The notes under the pieces are model-generated. The model did no database searches and was not told the origin of the DNA. It worked only from the letters and a program-made list of their open reading frames with translations. The translations under genes were made by a program, and so were the position numbers. Below, piece after piece: positions 42,618-53,771 of a DNA stretch of 64,000 nt. The DNA is from Pseudogymnoascus destructans (lineage: Eukaryota; Ascomycota; Leotiomycetes; Thelebolales; Thelebolaceae): NCBI RefSeq assembly GCF_001641265.1, contig NW_020167522.1, positions 496,001 to 560,000 of the forward strand, given 5' to 3'. Position 1 is the first letter of the stretch. The number at the start of each line of letters is the position of its first letter.

Positions 42618-44477
42618 ACGTGGTTTATCAGTACGTCGGACATATCAGTACCTCGGACACTTTTCCCAAATTTTCTACCCTCTAACTTCACAACGAGTTT
42701 TTTCCACCTTTTATTATGTCAGTGATTACCCAAGAAGCAAAAATCATTCTAGCTATCGAGGCTATCCGAACATCAAAAAATCTAAGTCGTCGGAAGGCTG
42801 CTAAGCTCTATGAAGTACCTCATTCTACACTCTGCGACAGAATGAACGGCCGAACTACTGTCTACGAACGCCGGCCTGCAATGATGAAATTAACTATACT
42901 AGAAGAGGAGGTGGTTATTCGGAATATACTTGATATGGATTCAAGAGGATTTGCACCCCGGCTTGCTGGTGTAGAAGATATGGCAAATTTTATACTCGAA
43001 TCGCGTGGAGGGAGGCGCGTCGGGAAGCTCTGGGCCCACCGATTTGTACAACGACGTCCAGAATTAAAGACGCGTTTTAATCGCGTTTACGACTTCCAAA
43101 GGGCCTTGTGCGAAGATCCTGAACTAATTGGCGCATGGTTTCGACTAGTGGAAAATATGAGGGCAAAATATGGTGTTTTGGACTGCGACTTCTATAACTT
43201 TGACGAAACTGGGTTTATGATGGGTGTGATTTGCCCTGCAATGGTTGTTACCCGTGCAGATCGACTTGGCAGAGGTAAGGCAGTTCAGCCAGGGAATCGG
43301 GAATGGGCTACAGCGATTGCTTGTATCAACAGTGACGGCTGGAGTATTCCTCCATTTTTGGTAGTTAAAGACAAGAATCATCTTGCAAATTGGTATACAG
43401 ACGGCGGCCTTCCACACAACTGGGTTGTTAAACCGACAAGCAATGGATGGACATACAATGAGATGGGTCTAGAATGGTTGAAACACTTCGACAAACATAC
43501 TGCTGTTCGTGCAAGGGGTCCATATCGAATGCTGGTGTTAGACGGGCACGAGAGTCATGAATCGGCCGAGTTCCAAGAGTACTGCAAGGCACACAACATT
43601 ATAACTCTTGGACTACCTCCCCACTCGTCTCATTTAACTCAGCCACTTGATGTCGGGTGCTTTAGTGTGTTGAAGCGGGCATATGGTCAGCAGATTGAGA
43701 CCTTCATTAAGGCTCATATCAACCACATTACCAAGGTCGAGTTCTTTCTCGCCTTTAGAGCAGCATATCTGGAATTCATGACAGCCCAAAACGCCCAGTC
43801 CGGGTTCCGCGGAGCTGGCTTAGTGCCTTTCGACCCGCAAGCAGTGCTTTCAAAGCTTGACGTGAGGTTACGGACTCCAACTCCCTCTAGACCCTCTACT
43901 GCCAACACCAACCCTTGGGTCTCCCAGACCCCTTCCAACCCAACTGAAGCTCTTTCACAAACAACCCTCGTTCGAAATCGAATTGCCCATCACCAAGGAA
44001 GCTCGCCAACTCCACTCTTCAGGACAGTTATTGCATTGGCAAAGGGTACGGAGCGACTAGCACATGAGAACACCCTTCTGTCTGCTGAGGTACGTACCCT
44101 TCTAGCAGCCAACGAAGCCCTTAGCAAACGCCGCAGGGCTAAAAAGGCTCGTATCCGTGAAGGAGGTGCACTTATAGTAGAGGATGCACAGGCTATTATC
44201 GCACAGAAGGATGTGGATGAGCAGGTACGACGCGACGTACGTGCGGTTGGGGGTAGTCGCAAGGAGGGGCAACTGTCTAGGCGATGCTGTGGGATCTGTG
44301 GAAAAGCTGGTCATAATGCGTGAACTTGTCAAGAAGCTATAGATATGTCTAGTTCATCTGATTCCGCTTAGTTATAGTTAATTTAATATGTTATGGTTGA
44401 TTTATTGATATTCAAAGTAGAATGCCAATGAAAAGTGTCCGAGGTACTGATATGTCCGACGTACTGATAAACCACGT
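42618..44477 (+). mobile_element. Pogo element P3
   Basis: 1860 bp, inserted at TA (42616-42617 and 44478-44479). The TIR is ACGTGGTTTAT followed by two 17-bp repeats starting CAGTAC(G/C)TCGGACA. It lies just downstream of the hAT-C transposase. Confidence 0.93.
42716..44323 (+). pseudogene. P3 pogo transposase, truncated in its zinc knuckle
   Basis: Closely related to P1 along its whole length: HTH region (RKAAKLYEVPHSTLCDRM), CENP-B type domain, catalytic NFDETGF, VLDGHESH and QPLDVGCF, coiled region and most of the CCHC knuckle (CGICGKAGHNA). TGA at 44321-44323 stands where P1 has CGA for Arg, so the last knuckle Cys and the acidic tail (still present in frame downstream) are lost. All catalytic residues are intact, and without the knuckle it might keep activity; whether the knuckle is needed is unknown. 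Confidence 0.88.
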
Positions 44478-44640
44478 TAGTATACTACAGCATAATACCT
44501 TACTGTCTACAGTATTATGGCACAGACAGGCATCACAGTCAATTTGCCAGGTCAAGTGATGCTAACTACACGAACTGCACCAACTGCACCAACTACACAA
44601 GTGTCACTATAGGTTTGTGACATTTAATAGTACTATAGTA

Positions 44641-45600
44641 CTATAAACTTCTTCTATGTAACAACCTCTGATCCTCCTCTACCTCCTCTACACTCTGACA
44701 AGCACGAGGAGCCGACCTCTGAGGAATGATGAATAAATCATCATCCCCATTACGAAGGATGGGTTTGAGGAGGTCAGGATCCCCAACACGGGACTCTCTC
44801 TCATAACTCCGAAGGGCCTCAGCCAAGGCATCTAATGAGCCAGCGTCAGTGCCAAGAATATCACGCCTAATCCGAAGGATTAGGGCAATCTCCCGAGCAA
44901 AGAGGCAGCGACGCCCAGCCCGAAGCCACTCATCCTCAGCCTCACGGTAAGTGAGACCCAAAACTGCCTGTCTCTCACCACTAGCTCCAACCATCTCTAC
45001 CTCCTTCTCCCCCCAATCCCCCTCATCCCCCTCATCTCCCTTATTTCCCCCATCTTTTGCTTCTAAACTCGCTGGGCCCCATGCTGGTGAGGCAGCACCA
45101 ACAGGGCGGGGCGCAGAGACAACAAGGCGGGGCGCAGAGACGACGAGGCGGGGCGCAGAGACGACGAGGCGGGGCGCAGAAATGATGAGGCGGGGTGCAG
45201 AGACAACAAGGCGGGGTGCAGCAGCACCAACAGAGCGGGGCGCAGAGACGACAAGACGGGGTGCAGCAGGAGGAGGATGACCAGCAGCGACACCAGAACC
45301 AGCAGCGCCAAGGAAAGAGCATGACCCTGTACCCGTAAAGTGGGCACAGTTGGTGCAGCGGCCATCAGGGTGGGCAGTAGTGTTTATAGCACAGCAAGCA
45401 AACTCATGCTTTACTGTGCCTTTCATGCAGCGGGGGCAAGCAGCAAGGGCGACAACAGCGCGAGAATGAGCCATTTCAGCTAAAGCTTGACTCTTTCTAG
45501 AGCCTTTGAATTGTTGAAAGTTGGCTAGAGAAATATCAGGAGGGCCTTCTAGTATGCGTGGTTGTGCCATTACAGCAGGAAACTTTGATGGTGGTGCCAT
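44641..45600 (-). CDS. DUF3716-like cysteine-cluster protein with 7-aa repeats (319 aa)
   Basis: A single intact exon from the ATG at 45600. Near residues 50-95 a cysteine cluster (ACPRCMKGTVKHEFACC, CTNCAHFTGTGSC) resembles the DUF3716 pattern, a likely zinc-binding fold of unknown function in fungi. Residues ~112-170 hold seven to eight tandem copies of APRLVVS. An acidic Gly/Asp/Glu stretch and a helical C-terminal domain (EIALILRIRRDILGTDAGSL) follow. The tandem DNA repeats (GGCGGGGCGCAGAGACGAC type) are very similar, which suggests recent expansion. The stop codon TAG falls inside a doubled TAGTACTA motif of hAT-C, so the gene was probably carried by that element. No intron is needed. 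Confidence 0.7.
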   Translation of the reverse strand: MAPPSKFPAVMAQPRILEGPPDISLANFQQFKGSRKSQALAEMAHSRAVVALAACPRCMKGTVKHEFACCAINTTAHPDGRCTNCAHFTGTGSCSFLGAAGSGVAAGHPPPAAPRLVVSAPRSVGAAAPRLVVSAPRLIISAPRLVVSAPRLVVSAPRLVVSAPRPVGAASPAWGPASLEAKDGGNKGDEGDEGDWGEKEVEMVGASGERQAVLGLTYREAEDEWLRAGRRCLFAREIALILRIRRDILGTDAGSLDALAEALRSYERESRVGDPDLLKPILRNGDDDLFIIPQRSAPRACQSVEEVEEDQRLLHRRSL

Positions 45601-45653
45601 ATTTGCCTATTTTCAAGTTAGTATATAACATAAAATAGTAATTAATAGTATTA

Positions 45654-47119
45654 ACGTACATGTATAACGAACCGGCCAAACAAGCGAACCGGCCAAAATA
45701 TCGCGACCACAATACAGGAATTGCGATAAATCCACCACAACACTAGAAATCAATTGAAACTACTCGGAGTCCTCTTCCTCAGATGTGTCTATTACAATCT
45801 GACAAGTGCGCGCATTATGTCCAGTTCCACCACACTTGCTACAGCGACATGCGCGGGTTTCTTTGCTTGGCTTCCGACCACTACTCGCCCTTATTTCTTG
45901 CTCCACTTGCTGTACAACATCCCTCTCGTCCTGTAGCTGCTGTGCTACTTGTTGACTAATTGATCATCCTTGCTGTAATCGTGTTTTTTTTAGCTCTCCG
46001 GCGCTTGCTTAGCACTTCATTTGCCTGTCGCAGGTTTTGGTTCTCCGCCTTCAACAATGGTAATTGATGCATTATTTGTGATGTACCCTTTGTAAACTGG
46101 TCAACAGCTGTATAGATTGAGGTTGGAGAGCTATTTTGATGATGCGCAATTCAGTTTTTAATGAAGGTAGACTGTGATTAGGCTTCAATTGGGTTGTTTG
46201 GTGTTTGGGAAACCCAAGGTTAAGCAGTACCCGGGCGGGAGCTTGGAGGCGTTGGTGTCTTTAACTTAAGATCAAGTGTAGAGATCACACTCTCAGGGTC
46301 GAATGGGAGAAGTCCAGCACCCCGGAAGCCTCCTTGAATGTTGCTTTCTGTCATTGCAATGTTAAATGCAGCATAGAAGGCAGGAAAGAAGTCATCCTTA
46401 GTAATATGAGAAATATGAGCCCGCATCATATCTTCAATTTGCCGACCATAAGCCCTTTATAATGGGCTAAAACAGCCAACATCAAGTGGCTGGAGTAGAT
46501 GAGAGGAATGAGCAGGCATACAGAGAGTTATAATGTTGTGTTCTTTGCAGTACTCCTCAAACTTGTCCGAGTGGTGGCTCTCATGACCATCAAGGGATCT
46601 TCTTGCTGGGCCCGCTTGTAGTCGTACCGTCGTGAGAATCGTGATTTGAGGCTTGGGGTGCGCTTGATGTACTTGCTAACCCAATTTGCCCCCACTGGTG
46701 CAATTCCGCGCGCAGCAAGTAGCAGATTGGCCATTTCTCCCACCATATGTGGGCGCGGAGCTGCCCCTCGGTCATCCATAGATAGCACCCATTTTTTAAG
46801 CGCTTCTTCATCTTCTTGGGTCATCTTATGGCTGCTAGGGCGCGTATCTGCACGATTTGTGATACCATCGAGGCGTCGCGCAAGCATGGTACGTGGTACT
46901 TGAAAACGCGTCGCTGCATCACGTATAGAGCTAATTTCTTCTCTTTGAATAGCTTGTATTGCAAGTAAGATGCACCCTTCCTGATGGGCTAAATCCTGTT
47001 TCGATTTCTTGCGAATTGGTGGCATAGTGGTTGGTAGAAGATAGATGTACGCGTAGATGCGCGAAAAAAAGAGCGGGTGGCCCACTCGGGGGTGTGGCCC
47101 ACTCAAGGGTGAATTACGT
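45654..47119 (-). pseudogene. Chimeric pogo: 3' half of X fused to 5' half of Y
   Basis: The left end has TIR X (ACGTACATGTA plus repeats with GCGAACCGGCC) after TA. The right end has TIR Y (ACGTAATTCAC plus repeats with GAGTGGGCCAC, inverted) before TA. On the minus strand the Y N-terminus (MPPIRKKSKQDLAHQEGCIL to YDYKRAQQEDP) runs to about 46595. The X C-terminus then starts at the second catalytic block (DGHESHHSDKFEEYC) and continues, with stops, through HSSHLLQPLDVGCF and FRGAGLLPFDPESVISTLDL to the knuckle region. The first catalytic Asp region is absent from this copy. The junction is not at homologous codons. The partner halves are at 53772-55994. Confidence 0.85.
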
Positions 47120-47176
47120 TACGGCCAAAGGCCATATTGTATTGTCACAATATGGCGCTAATAAAGCTTGGCAATA

Positions 47177-49036
47177 ATGTACATGTATAGCGAAAGCGCC
47201 AAACAAGCGAAAGCGCCAAAATGATGCGGTGACCAAACCCCCCAACTAAATGTTAAATTCCTCAACAACAAAACATGCCCCATAAAAACGATGAAAGCCA
47301 ATTAGTGCTAGCTATCCAGGCTATGCAAAGCGACCCAAAGTTACGCCTTCGAGTTGCTGCTAGGATCTATTCTGTGGACCACCGCAAGCTAGGTCGTCGT
47401 CTAGAAGGTGTACCTTCACGACGCGATATCCAAGCCAACTCACAGAAATTAACTAACCTAGAGGAGTCCGTCCTTGTTCAGTATATACTCGACCTAGCTG
47501 CCAAAGGGTTTCCTCCTCGGCTGTCTGTTGTTGAAGATATGGCAAGTCGACTACTTGCAACACGCGACGCGTCACGCGTTGGGTCGCGTTGGGCTTCAAA
47601 CTTTGTTAAGCGGCGTGTAGAGCTCCAGACACGCTTTCAGCGCAAATACGACTACCAGAGGGCTAAGTGCGAAGATCCAGAAGTTATTAATGGCTGGTTT
47701 GAGCTTGTGCGTAACACAATTGCGAAATATGGTATCGATGAAGCAGATATCTACAACTTTGATGAGACTGGGTTTATGATGGGCGTTATCTCAACTGCTA
47801 TGGTTGTAACAAGCTCAGACGGGCGGGCAAAAGCAAAGAAGGTACAGCCTGGTAATCGGGAATGGGTTACAGTAATCCAAGGCGTTAGTTCTCAAGGTTG
47901 GGCAGTACCACCATTTATCATTGTTGCAGGCAAAAACCACCTTACATCTTGGTATGAGAATAGTGGATTTTCAAGCGATTGGGTGATTTCTGTTACTGAA
48001 AATGGCTGGACTACAAACGAGAGAGGCATGGATTGGATTCAGCACTTTGAGAAGCATACAAAGGCCCGGAGTGTTGGTGGTTATCGCTTGTTAGTCCTTG
48101 ATGGTCATGAGAGCCACCACTCAGATGAGTTTGAGGAGTACTGCAAGGAACACAACATTATTACGCTTTGTATGCCTGCTCACTCTTCTCATCTACTCCA
48201 GCCACTTGATGTTGGCTGTTTCGGCCCGTTAAAGCAGGCCTATGGTCGGCAAATTGAAGATATGATGCAGGCTCATATTTCTCATATTACAAAGGATGAC
48301 TTCTTTCCTGCCTTCCACGCTGCATTTAACACTACAATGACGGAAAGTAACATTTGAGGCGGGTTCCGAGGGGCAGGGCTTCTTCCATTTGACCCTGAGA
48401 GAGTGATATCTACACTTGATCTTAAGTTAAGGACACCAACGCCTCCAAGCTCCCGCCCAGGTACTGCTCAACCTTGGGTTTCTCAGACACCAAACAACCC
48501 AATTGAAGCTATGTCACAGTCTACATTTATTAAAACTCGGATTTCACGCCATCAAAATAGCTCTCCAACCTCAATCTATGCAGCTGTTGACCAGTTTACA
48601 AAGGGTGCATCGCAAATAATGCATCAATTAGCACTGCTAAAGGGAGAGAACCAAACCCTACGACAGGCAAATGAAGTACTAAGCAAGCGCCGGAGAGCTA
48701 GGAAAACACGACTACAGCAAGGAGGATCACTTAGTCAACAAGGGGCGCAAGAGCTACAGGATGAGAGGGATGTTGTGCAGCAGGTAGAGCAGGAAATAAG
48801 GGCAAGCCGTGGTCGGAAGCCAAGGGAAGAAACCCGTGCCCGTCGCTGTGGCAAGTGTGGTGAGACTGGGCACAATGCGCGCACGTGTCAGATTGTAATA
48901 GACACCTCTGAGGAAGAGGACTCCGAGTAGTTTCAATTGATTTCTAATGTTGTGGTAGATTTATCGCAATGTTTGTCGTGAGGGTAGATAATTTTGGCGC
49001 TTTCGCTTGTTTGGCGCTTTCGCTATACATGTACGT
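47177..49036 (+). mobile_element. Pogo element P5
   Basis: 1860 bp, TA at 47175-47176 and 49037-49038. The right TIR is ACGTACATGTA plus two 17-bp repeats with GCGAAAGCGCC; the left terminal base pair is mutated to ATGT. It is the closest relative of family X. Confidence 0.92.
47275..48930 (+). pseudogene. P5 pogo transposase with one TGA
   Basis: MPHKNDESQLVLAIQAMQSD opens a 551-codon frame with HTH, CENP-B-like domain, NFDETGF, VLDGHESH and LLQPLDVGCF. A TGA at 48355-48357 sits between ESNI and GGFRGAG, where relatives have CGA (P6) or CAA (chimera X). The same frame then continues through the coiled region and an intact CCHC knuckle (CGKCGETGHNARTC) to 48930. All catalytic residues lie before the stop. 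One base change separates it from an intact gene. Confidence 0.9.
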
Positions 49037-49155
49037 TACAGTATAATATAAACAATATAACGTAGTTCACAAGCGAGTCGCCTACACAAGCTCACCGCCG
49101 ATTTTTTCTTGGCATCATACTTTTGACTTTAAACTTCATAACTTTTTTTTTAAAC

Positions 49156-51545
49156 ATGACAACTTCGTACAAAGAAAGAAGTATGATTCTTGCACTTCAA
49201 GTGCTTAAATCAAACCCAAAACTAAGTGTAACTCACGTTGCGCGAATCTACAATCTTCCTCGTACGACATTGAGAGATCGACACTCTGGAAAACCTGCAC
49301 GATATACAACTTCAGTTAAGTCTCGAAAATTGACAATATTAGAAGAAGAAGTTGTCGTATGACATATTCTTGACCTAGATTCGCGAGCATTTCCTCCTCG
49401 ACGCAGTGCTATTAAAGATATGGCGAATCGATTGCTTGCTGAACGCGACAGCGGACGCGTCGGAAAGAACTGGACTTCAAACTTCGTACGACGACAACCA
49501 CAACTCTGTACGCGTTTTAATCGAAAGATCGACTATCAGCGAGTTCAATGCGAAGATCCTGACGCGTATAACGCGTGGTTTCGACTTGTACGAAACATGA
49601 TTACTAAATATGCGCTACCGCCATTTATTATTGTTGCAGGGAAAAATCACCTTTCGTCTTGGTATGAAAACGCTTCTTTGCCATCAAATTGGGTTGTTGC
49701 TGTTACATCAAATGGCTGGACAACAAATGAGCGAGGGCTTGATTGGATTAAGCATTTTAATCGACATACACAGAGTCGTACGAAGGGTAGATATCGACTT
49801 TTGATTCTTGACGGGCACGAAAGTCATCACTCAATCGAATTTGAGATGTATTGCAAGGACTGGAATATTATTATTCTTTGCATGCCAGCACATTCGTCTC
49901 ATAACCTTCAGCCACTTGACGTTGGTTGTTTTCGACCATTAAAGCATTCGTACGGAACTGAGATTGAGTAGTTGATGCGTGCGCATATTACACACATCTC
50001 GAAAGAAGATTTTGTCATACTGACATTCGTTGCACTCAGTTTGCTATCAAACTCAAGAGCAAACTTAGAAATCTCCTCCTCAAACCTACAAGTCACCATA
50101 CATATCTTGGCTTATCACACCAACAACAGAAGCAATACTACTCAACGATTGCTGCAAACTCTTCTACTACATCTGTTTATGCTACATACATCACGGCATA
50201 TCATTTGGACACTCATTGAACAAGTTATTAAGAAAATCTCCTCCTTAAGGGGGTGGGCCAATACTACCACATGGCATATCTCTACCAACTAGAGGCCTAG
50301 GAACATGAACGATAGCTCTAGAAGCTTCTACAACCCTCTATGATTCATTACACGTCATCACTCCTTAGTTACCCACAAGATTGGTTAAGTTATGACATAA
50401 TCTGTCTATAGGGGTACTCTGACCTTGGACCTCCTTTCACTTCCTATTGGCTAGAAACCTAGGAGATGGTTCTATGGGATTCTCTTACGTCGACTACAGT
50501 TACCAAGCCTGGTTTGTCATGGAAAGTCTTGGAAAATGAGAGAACTACACTCCTTTAGCATAAATAGGATTGCCCTTTCCTTAAGAAAGGGCAAGCAGGC
50601 AATACAGTAAATTGACTATCACATACTTCCACGTCTTTTCCAAGCTTCCAAGCATTCATCTTGTTACTCCTTGTTTCTGAAAAGTCAGTGAGGTGTTAAC
50701 CTCTGACTTACCCCTGAGTTCCCAGACTCAACATTTGTTGCAACTTGTCTGAACCACTTCACTACATCACACACCTGATTGCTGCGTTGTGGAATAGTCT
50801 AAGCTACAACCCTTTGGCTCTGTTTCCTAAGACAGTGTGTTGTCTTAGTAAAATCATCCCTTCCTTGGGTGGCTAGATTCTCACATCTGGTGCACCCACC
50901 ATTACAGATTTCTTCCCTGCCTTTCACATAGCGTTTCGTACAGCAATGATTGAATCAAACATTCGAGCAGGGTTTCGCGCTACAGGGCTTGTTCCGTACG
51001 ATCCAGACTATGTAATCTCAAAGCTTGATGTTCGACTTCGTACGCCAACACCAACGCCTACGCCAACTCTACCTGTGATTTGGGAACCTAAAACTCCACA
51101 CAATGTACTTGAGACACAATCTCAATTAACATACCTTAAAGACCGGATTATACGACATCAGAATAGTTCACCAACTTTGCTTTTACGAAGCATTGATCAG
51201 GTTGCGAAAGGTGCAGCGAGTGCAATACACGAATTGACGTTATTACGAGAAGAAAACACTGCACTTCGCAAAGCGAATGACTTACTTAGTCGACGTCGTC
51301 GTACAAAGAAATGTCGATTGCAAGAAGGAGGAGTACTTACTGTCGAAGCTGTCCAAGACTCAGAGGCTCAAAGAGAGGCTAATATACAATTACAAGCTGA
51401 TTTGCGAGAAAGTAGGGGTCGTACGAAGCAAACTGAGCTGCAAAAACGTTGTTGTAGATGTTGCGGACAAATTGGTCACAACGTACGAACTTGTCCAAAT
51501 ATTGTAGATACATCTGATGATTCAAATGCCGAAGAGTTAGAATAG
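49156..51545 (+). pseudogene. P6 pogo transposase: deletion, stops and LTR insertion
   Basis: MTTSYKERSMILALQVLKSN begins the HTH region. TGA at 49360-49362 replaces the Arg of the conserved (V/I)RNILD motif. After NMITKYA the frame jumps directly to LPPFIIVAGKNHL, so the segment with NFDETGF, including the first catalytic Asp, is deleted. TAG at 49969-49971 and then the solo LTR (50013-50906) follow. The 3' part (50946-51545) holds FRATGLVPYDPDYVISKLDV, the coiled region and a CCHC knuckle (CCRCCGQIGHNVRTC). It cannot encode an active enzyme. Confidence 0.88.
50013..50906 (+). repeat. Solo LTR, plus orientation, TSD GATTT
   Basis: 894 bp, TG...CA, flanked by GATTT on both sides (50008-50012 and 50907-50911). 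It differs from the 936-bp form by a ~40-bp deletion around 50490-50510 and matches the 2446-3355 copy there. Confidence 0.96.
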
Positions 51546-51651
51546 TTTAATTAATTAATTGTTGAGATATTTTATGATTTCGTATGATGCCAAGGAATAA
51601 TCGGCGGTGAGCTTGTGTAGGCGACTCGCTTGTGAACTACGTTAAACAATA

Positions 51652-53511
51652 ACGTGGTTTACCACCAAACGGAACATCCCACCAAATGAAACACTTTCCG
51701 ATAGCATCGCAACCTCAAACCCAATTACTCCACCCTAACACATTAAAATTAACTACACTCAATTGAATTCTCTTCTCCTAATATCTCTTCAACCTCTTGA
51801 CAGGTTCGTACATTATGCCCAGTCTTGCCACACCTCCCACAGCGCCGCGAAGTCGACGGACCAGCCTCTACAGCACCCTCCTCATTTGACCTTTTCTGTC
51901 GTTTCAACCCTTTATCCTCTTTTTCAGCGATCAGTTTTTGAGCATCTTCTATAGTAAGTGACCCTCCATCTTGGACACGTGTACGCTTGGCTTTCTGACG
52001 CTTTGAAAGTGCTGTGTTGGCCTTTCGAAGGGTACGGACCTCCTCTTGTATAAGGGTCATTTGGTGCGCAATGCGGTCTGTACCCTTCACCAGCTGCTTT
52101 ACAGCTGAAAAAATCGTTGTTGGGGAGCTTCTTTGATGAATTCCAATTCTATTCTGTACAAACTTAGACTGCAAAATTGCATCAGCTGGGGTTTGTGGTG
52201 TTTGAGGGACCCAAGGGTCAGCCTCTAGTAGGGGGGATCCAGTTGGTGTTGGCGTCCGTAACTTGATATCAAGCTTTGAGAGAACTGCTTCTGGGTTGTA
52301 CGGGACTAGGCCAGTACCTCGAAAGCCAGCTAGGATATTTTCAGTTGTCATTGTATGGTCGTGGGCAGCCTTGAATGCAATAAAGAACTCAATCTTAGTG
52401 ATATGGGTAATAGAGGCCTTAATGAAGACCTCAAGTTCTCGACCATACATTCGCTTTAGTACACTAAAACACCCAACATCAAGAGGCTGGGTAAGATGTG
52501 AGGAGTGCGCAGGGGACAGAGCGTAATAATGTTGTTCTCCTTGCAGTACATATCAAACTGGGCAGATAGGTGGCTCTCATGGCCATCTAGGACAACCATC
52601 CGCCAGACCCCTTGTGTTCGTACACGTGTATGCTGATTAAAGTGTTTTATCCAGTCTAGACCTGTATCATTGTTGGTCCAGCCATTTGGTGAGGTCTTGA
52701 TGGCCCAAGTAGGTGGAAGGCCGCACTCTGTGTACCAAGGTGCAAGGTGATGCTTGCCTTGTACAATCAAGTATGCAGGCACTACAAAGCCGTCTGCACC
52801 CACACATTCAATCACTGTTGCCCATTCCCGATTACCAGACTGAAGCTGCTTTGCTCGGCCTTTTCGATCTGAGCTCGTAACAACCATATTCCCACAGATA
52901 ACACCCATCATAAAGCCCGTCTCATCAAAATTGTAGCTTTACTAGCCATTCAAGCTACCAAATCACCCCACAAACTGTCCATCCGACGTGCTGCGCAGCT
53001 ATATGAGGTCCCACATGTAACACTTACCCGTCGCATACACGGAAGCCAACCATGAGCTGGTAGACACGACAAACAACATTCATTGACCCCAATTGAGGAA
53101 GAGGAGCTCATACGATACGTACTTTACCTAGATTCGCGAGGATTTCCACCTCGAATTTAGGATGTACGAGATATAGCGAATCTCCTCCGTGCGACGCGTC
53201 GCGAACCCCCAGTTGGAAAAAACTGGCCCTACCACTTTGTACACAATGAACCAAAGCTTAAGACGCGTCTCTCTCGTGCGTACGACCTCCAGCGAGCCCT
53301 CTGCGAAAATCCTGATTGTATAACAAAGTGGTTTGAGCTGGTAAAGAACATGTAGCGAAGTACAGCATCCAGGGTGCTGACTTACTCGGCCTTCATTAGC
53401 TTTCTGAGGCATCTTTTTGTTGTGGTGTGGTGGAGTAATTGGGTTTGAGGTTGCGATGCTATCAGAAAGTGTTTCATTTGGTGGGATGTTCAGTTTGGTG
53501 GTAAACCACAT
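51652..53511 (-). mobile_element. Pogo element P7 with internally inverted segment
   Basis: 1860 bp, TA at 51650-51651 and 53512-53513. The TIR is ACGTGGTTTAC plus two 17-bp repeats starting CACCAAA; the right end has one substitution (CCACAT). Length equals P3 and P5, so the internal inversion did not change the size. Confidence 0.9.
51749..53439 (-). pseudogene. P7 pogo transposase, N-terminal half inverted
   Basis: On the minus strand the start MPQKANEG (about 53417) is followed at once by unrelated frame. From YNFDETGF (about 52936) down to 51749 the catalytic core (MMGVICGNMVV, VVLDGHESHLSAQFD), one stop or shift near 52450, the coiled region and the CCHC knuckle (CGRCGKTGHNVRTC) are in normal order. 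The missing part, ALLAIQATKSPHKLSIRRAA to KYSIQGAD, is present on the plus strand between about 52938 and 53380, with two stops (near 53058 and 53158) and one lost base. Flipping that ~445-bp piece restores the order start, HTH, CENP-B domain, catalytic core. Confidence 0.85.
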
Positions 53512-53512
53512 T

Positions 53513-53545
53513 ATAAACAATATAAACAATATGGACATCACGTGA
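53513..53545 (+). repeat. ATATAAACA minisatellite
   Basis: 9-bp units ATATAAACA repeat here and continue, interrupted by P7 and P6, at 51643-51650 and 49040-49059; two more units lie at 40282-40305 in the left arm of hAT-C. Confidence 0.7.
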
Positions 53546-53589
53546 CAACAATAGTGTAGAATATCACGTGTTTAAGTTACCCCTATTGC

Positions 53590-53771
53590 TTTGATAGTAC
53601 TACTTATTATAGTACTATTGTTTTGATAGTACTACTTATTGTAGTACTATCAACGCCTGTTATGATGTTAAGCTATAACCTCACTATTTTGCCCTTCCTT
53701 TCTTCTTTCTTCTTTCTTCTACATCGTTACTATATGCAAGATCAGTAAGTACGACAATAGTACTATCTATA
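53590..53771. repeat. TAGTACTA cluster of hAT-C
   Basis: TAGTACTA at 53595, 53610, 53627 and 53642 (steps 15, 17, 15), plus another near 53760. It is separated from the rest of hAT-C by the 8.1-kb inversion. Confidence 0.75.

Larger units (their letters stand above)
49060..51642 (+). mobile_element. Pogo element P6, with solo LTR inside
   Basis: TA at 49058-49059 and 51643-51644. The TIR is ACGTAGTTCAC plus two 17-bp repeats starting AAGC(G/T). About 1.7 kb without the LTR, short by the internal deletion noted for its transposase. It is inserted in the ATATAAACA minisatellite. Confidence 0.9.
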
